A stretch of 64,000 nucleotides of DNA, taken from assembly GCA_002427605.1 (NCBI GenBank), contig DIRT01000003.1:1-64000 (forward strand). Reading direction: 5' to 3'. Shown here piece after piece: positions 62,810 to 64,000 of the stretch (positions are counted from its first letter, which is position 1; every line of letters begins with the position of its first letter). The notes under the pieces were generated by a model that searched no databases, was not told the DNA's origin, and was given only the letters and a program-made list of their open reading frames with translations. Source of the stretch: Bacteroidales bacterium UBA5429 (GTDB taxonomy: Bacteria; Bacteroidota; Bacteroidia; Bacteroidales; WCHB1-69). The position numbers and the translations under genes are program-made.

Positions 62810-64000
62810 ATGCATTACAAAAAAACAAAATTCACAAAACAGTTCATTTTTTTGAGTTTTTTCATCAGTGCTATGATGGCAACTGATTTGAATGCTCAAT
62901 CTTTTCCACAACCCGGTGATACCATCCAAAGAAAGCTTAAAGAGGTGGAGGTTCAGGGTTCTCTGGGAGAAGCAGTTGAAAACATCTTCTCTTCCACCAC
63001 TATTTCCGGTCAAACAGCGCGGGAGAGTACCCCCAATGGTTCGATTAACCCTATATTTGATCAGATTCCTTCCATGATTACTACCTCTGATGCAGGAACC
63101 GGAATCGGTTATACTTACATGAGAATCAGGGGAGTAGATCAAACCCGGATCAACGTAACAATGAATGGTGTCGCCATCAATGATGCGGAGTCACAAGGTA
63201 CCTGGCTGGTGAATCTGCCCGACTTTGGGACTCACGTTACAGAGTTGAATGTACAACGGGGTGTAGGAAACTCCTCCAACGGATCGGCTGCTTTTGGAGC
63301 GTCGATGAACTTTAAAACCCGGACTCCCGAAACAACTCCTTTTCTCGAGATCTACTCCGGTGCCGGTTCATTCAGTACATTCCGGAATACAATTACCGGA
63401 GCTACAGGATATTACAAAGATCGCCTGGCAACTACTTTTTCCTACTCTAACATCTACAGCAAAGGGTATATTCAAAATGCAACCGCCAAGCTGAACTCTT
63501 TTTATCTTTCTTCAGAGTTGAAGCTGAATGATCCTCAAAAACAAAGCAAGCGAGATCATACATTGCTCTTTAATCTGCTGACCGGATCAGAAAAAACAGG
63601 GTTGGCATGGAATGGAGTTCCTTCTGATATGCTGGAAACTGACAGAACTTTCAATAGTTGCGGACTCTACACTGAGAATGGCGAAGAGAAACGTTATGAT
63701 AATGAAACCGATAACTACAAACAAACGCATGCGCAGCTTTTCTATCGGATGTTGAATAAACAAACCGGCTATTATTTGAATATCGGGACCCATTTAACCC
63801 GCGGACTGGGTTATTATGAGCAATTTAAAGTGGAGAGAAAATTCGCTGATTACGGCTTAACTCCTCCGATTATAGATGGGAATACAATGAAAAGATCCGA
63901 TTTTATTACTCAGAAATGGTTGGATAACTACTTTTATGGTCTGACGTTCAATACCGGGCAAGCCTATATGATTCAAGGTAATCCTCTGAGAATCAATCTT
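62810..64000 (+). CDS. TonB-dependent outer-membrane receptor, 3' end outside window
   Basis: The first 397 codons of an open frame that runs off the edge. It begins MHYKKTKFTKQFIFL with a signal peptide to about residue 27. A TonB-box-like EVEVQGSLGEA and the plug follow: RIRGVDQTRINVTMNGVAIN, then LNVQRGVGNSSNGSAAFGAS, after which barrel strands start. The TPP riboswitch in front of it makes thiamin (or a precursor) the likely substrate, as for the OMthi receptors of Bacteroides. Confidence 0.9.
   Translation, partial: MHYKKTKFTKQFIFLSFFISAMMATDLNAQSFPQPGDTIQRKLKEVEVQGSLGEAVENIFSSTTISGQTARESTPNGSINPIFDQIPSMITTSDAGTGIGYTYMRIRGVDQTRINVTMNGVAINDAESQGTWLVNLPDFGTHVTELNVQRGVGNSSNGSAAFGASMNFKTRTPETTPFLEIYSGAGSFSTFRNTITGATGYYKDRLATTFSYSNIYSKGYIQNATAKLNSFYLSSELKLNDPQKQSKRDHTLLFNLLTGSEKTGLAWNGVPSDMLETDRTFNSCGLYTENGEEKRYDNETDNYKQTHAQLFYRMLNKQTGYYLNIGTHLTRGLGYYEQFKVERKFADYGLTPPIIDGNTMKRSDFITQKWLDNYFYGLTFNTGQAYMIQGNPLRINL

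Noticed and set aside
1..64000. tRNA, rRNA, insertion sequence or prophage genes
   Set aside because: None of their signatures was seen on either strand by eye; a tRNAscan-SE and ISfinder run could still reveal short ones.

Overview
The window reads as a chromosomal segment of a Bacteroidota bacterium, most likely Bacteroidales. The support is low G+C, many copies of the Bacteroidetes -7 promoter box TAnnTTTG a short distance before genes, the order tig-clpP-clpX, an S46 dipeptidyl-peptidase, a fused formiminotransferase-cyclodeaminase, many lipoproteins and outer-membrane barrels, and a TPP riboswitch in front of a TonB-dependent receptor. The peptidase, histidine-degradation and acyl-CoA-dehydratase-activase genes fit a peptide- or amino-acid-using anaerobe (inference). 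No transposase, phage, CRISPR, rRNA or tRNA gene was seen.

Layout. 0-7 kb (minus): a PPDK-like protein of 1363 aa, a divergent GAPDH and a small NAD(P)-binding oxidoreductase in one operon, then a rhomboid protease. 7.1-11.4 kb (plus): an envelope-glycan operon with a fused GT4-GT2 glycosyltransferase, an IspD-type cytidylyltransferase and an O-antigen ligase-like protein; a ZIP metal transporter converges on it. 12.3-17.1 kb (plus): S46 peptidase, acyltransferase, lipoprotein, membrane-anchored nuclease. 17.1-18.06 kb: a gene-free island of heptamer tandem repeats and dispersed repeats. 18-20 kb: mreC-mreD-tpiA. 20-26.3 kb (minus): a DUF3857-type protein, a TPR/MORN-repeat giant and a YciO/TsaC-family protein, preceded by the SRP 4.5S RNA gene, which I identify from sequence. 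26.5-31.5 kb (plus): apbE, groES-groEL (with a sigma-54-like promoter), ftcD. 31.5-34.7 kb (minus): subtilase, two lipoproteins (one MbnP-like). 34.8 kb: prs.

36.3-43.4 kb (minus) is the most unusual locus. A structured RNA of about 110 nt with its own promoter and a U-tract precedes a tightly packed operon: PqqD-like protein, ATP-grasp ligase, PLP-dependent decarboxylase, a urea-transporter/M23-peptidase fusion, a TPR + outer-membrane barrel protein, and a TPR protein. It looks like a small-molecule or peptide synthesis, transport and envelope system; I cannot name it as a known one. A four-helix-bundle gene flanked by inverted heptamer repeats sits at its far end.

43.7-64 kb: capA-like/Sel1 pair (plus); ECF sigma factor with an overlapping membrane protein, tig-clpP-clpX and a 1418-aa acyl-CoA dehydratase activase fusion (minus); a His/Lys/Cys-rich repeat protein; two tandem barrel paralogues, one broken by an in-frame TGA; a GT-C glycosyltransferase and a TolC-family protein (plus); a barrel-like protein paired with an outer-membrane protein carrying a ComEA-type helix-hairpin-helix; and a TPP-riboswitch-controlled TonB-dependent receptor running off the window edge.
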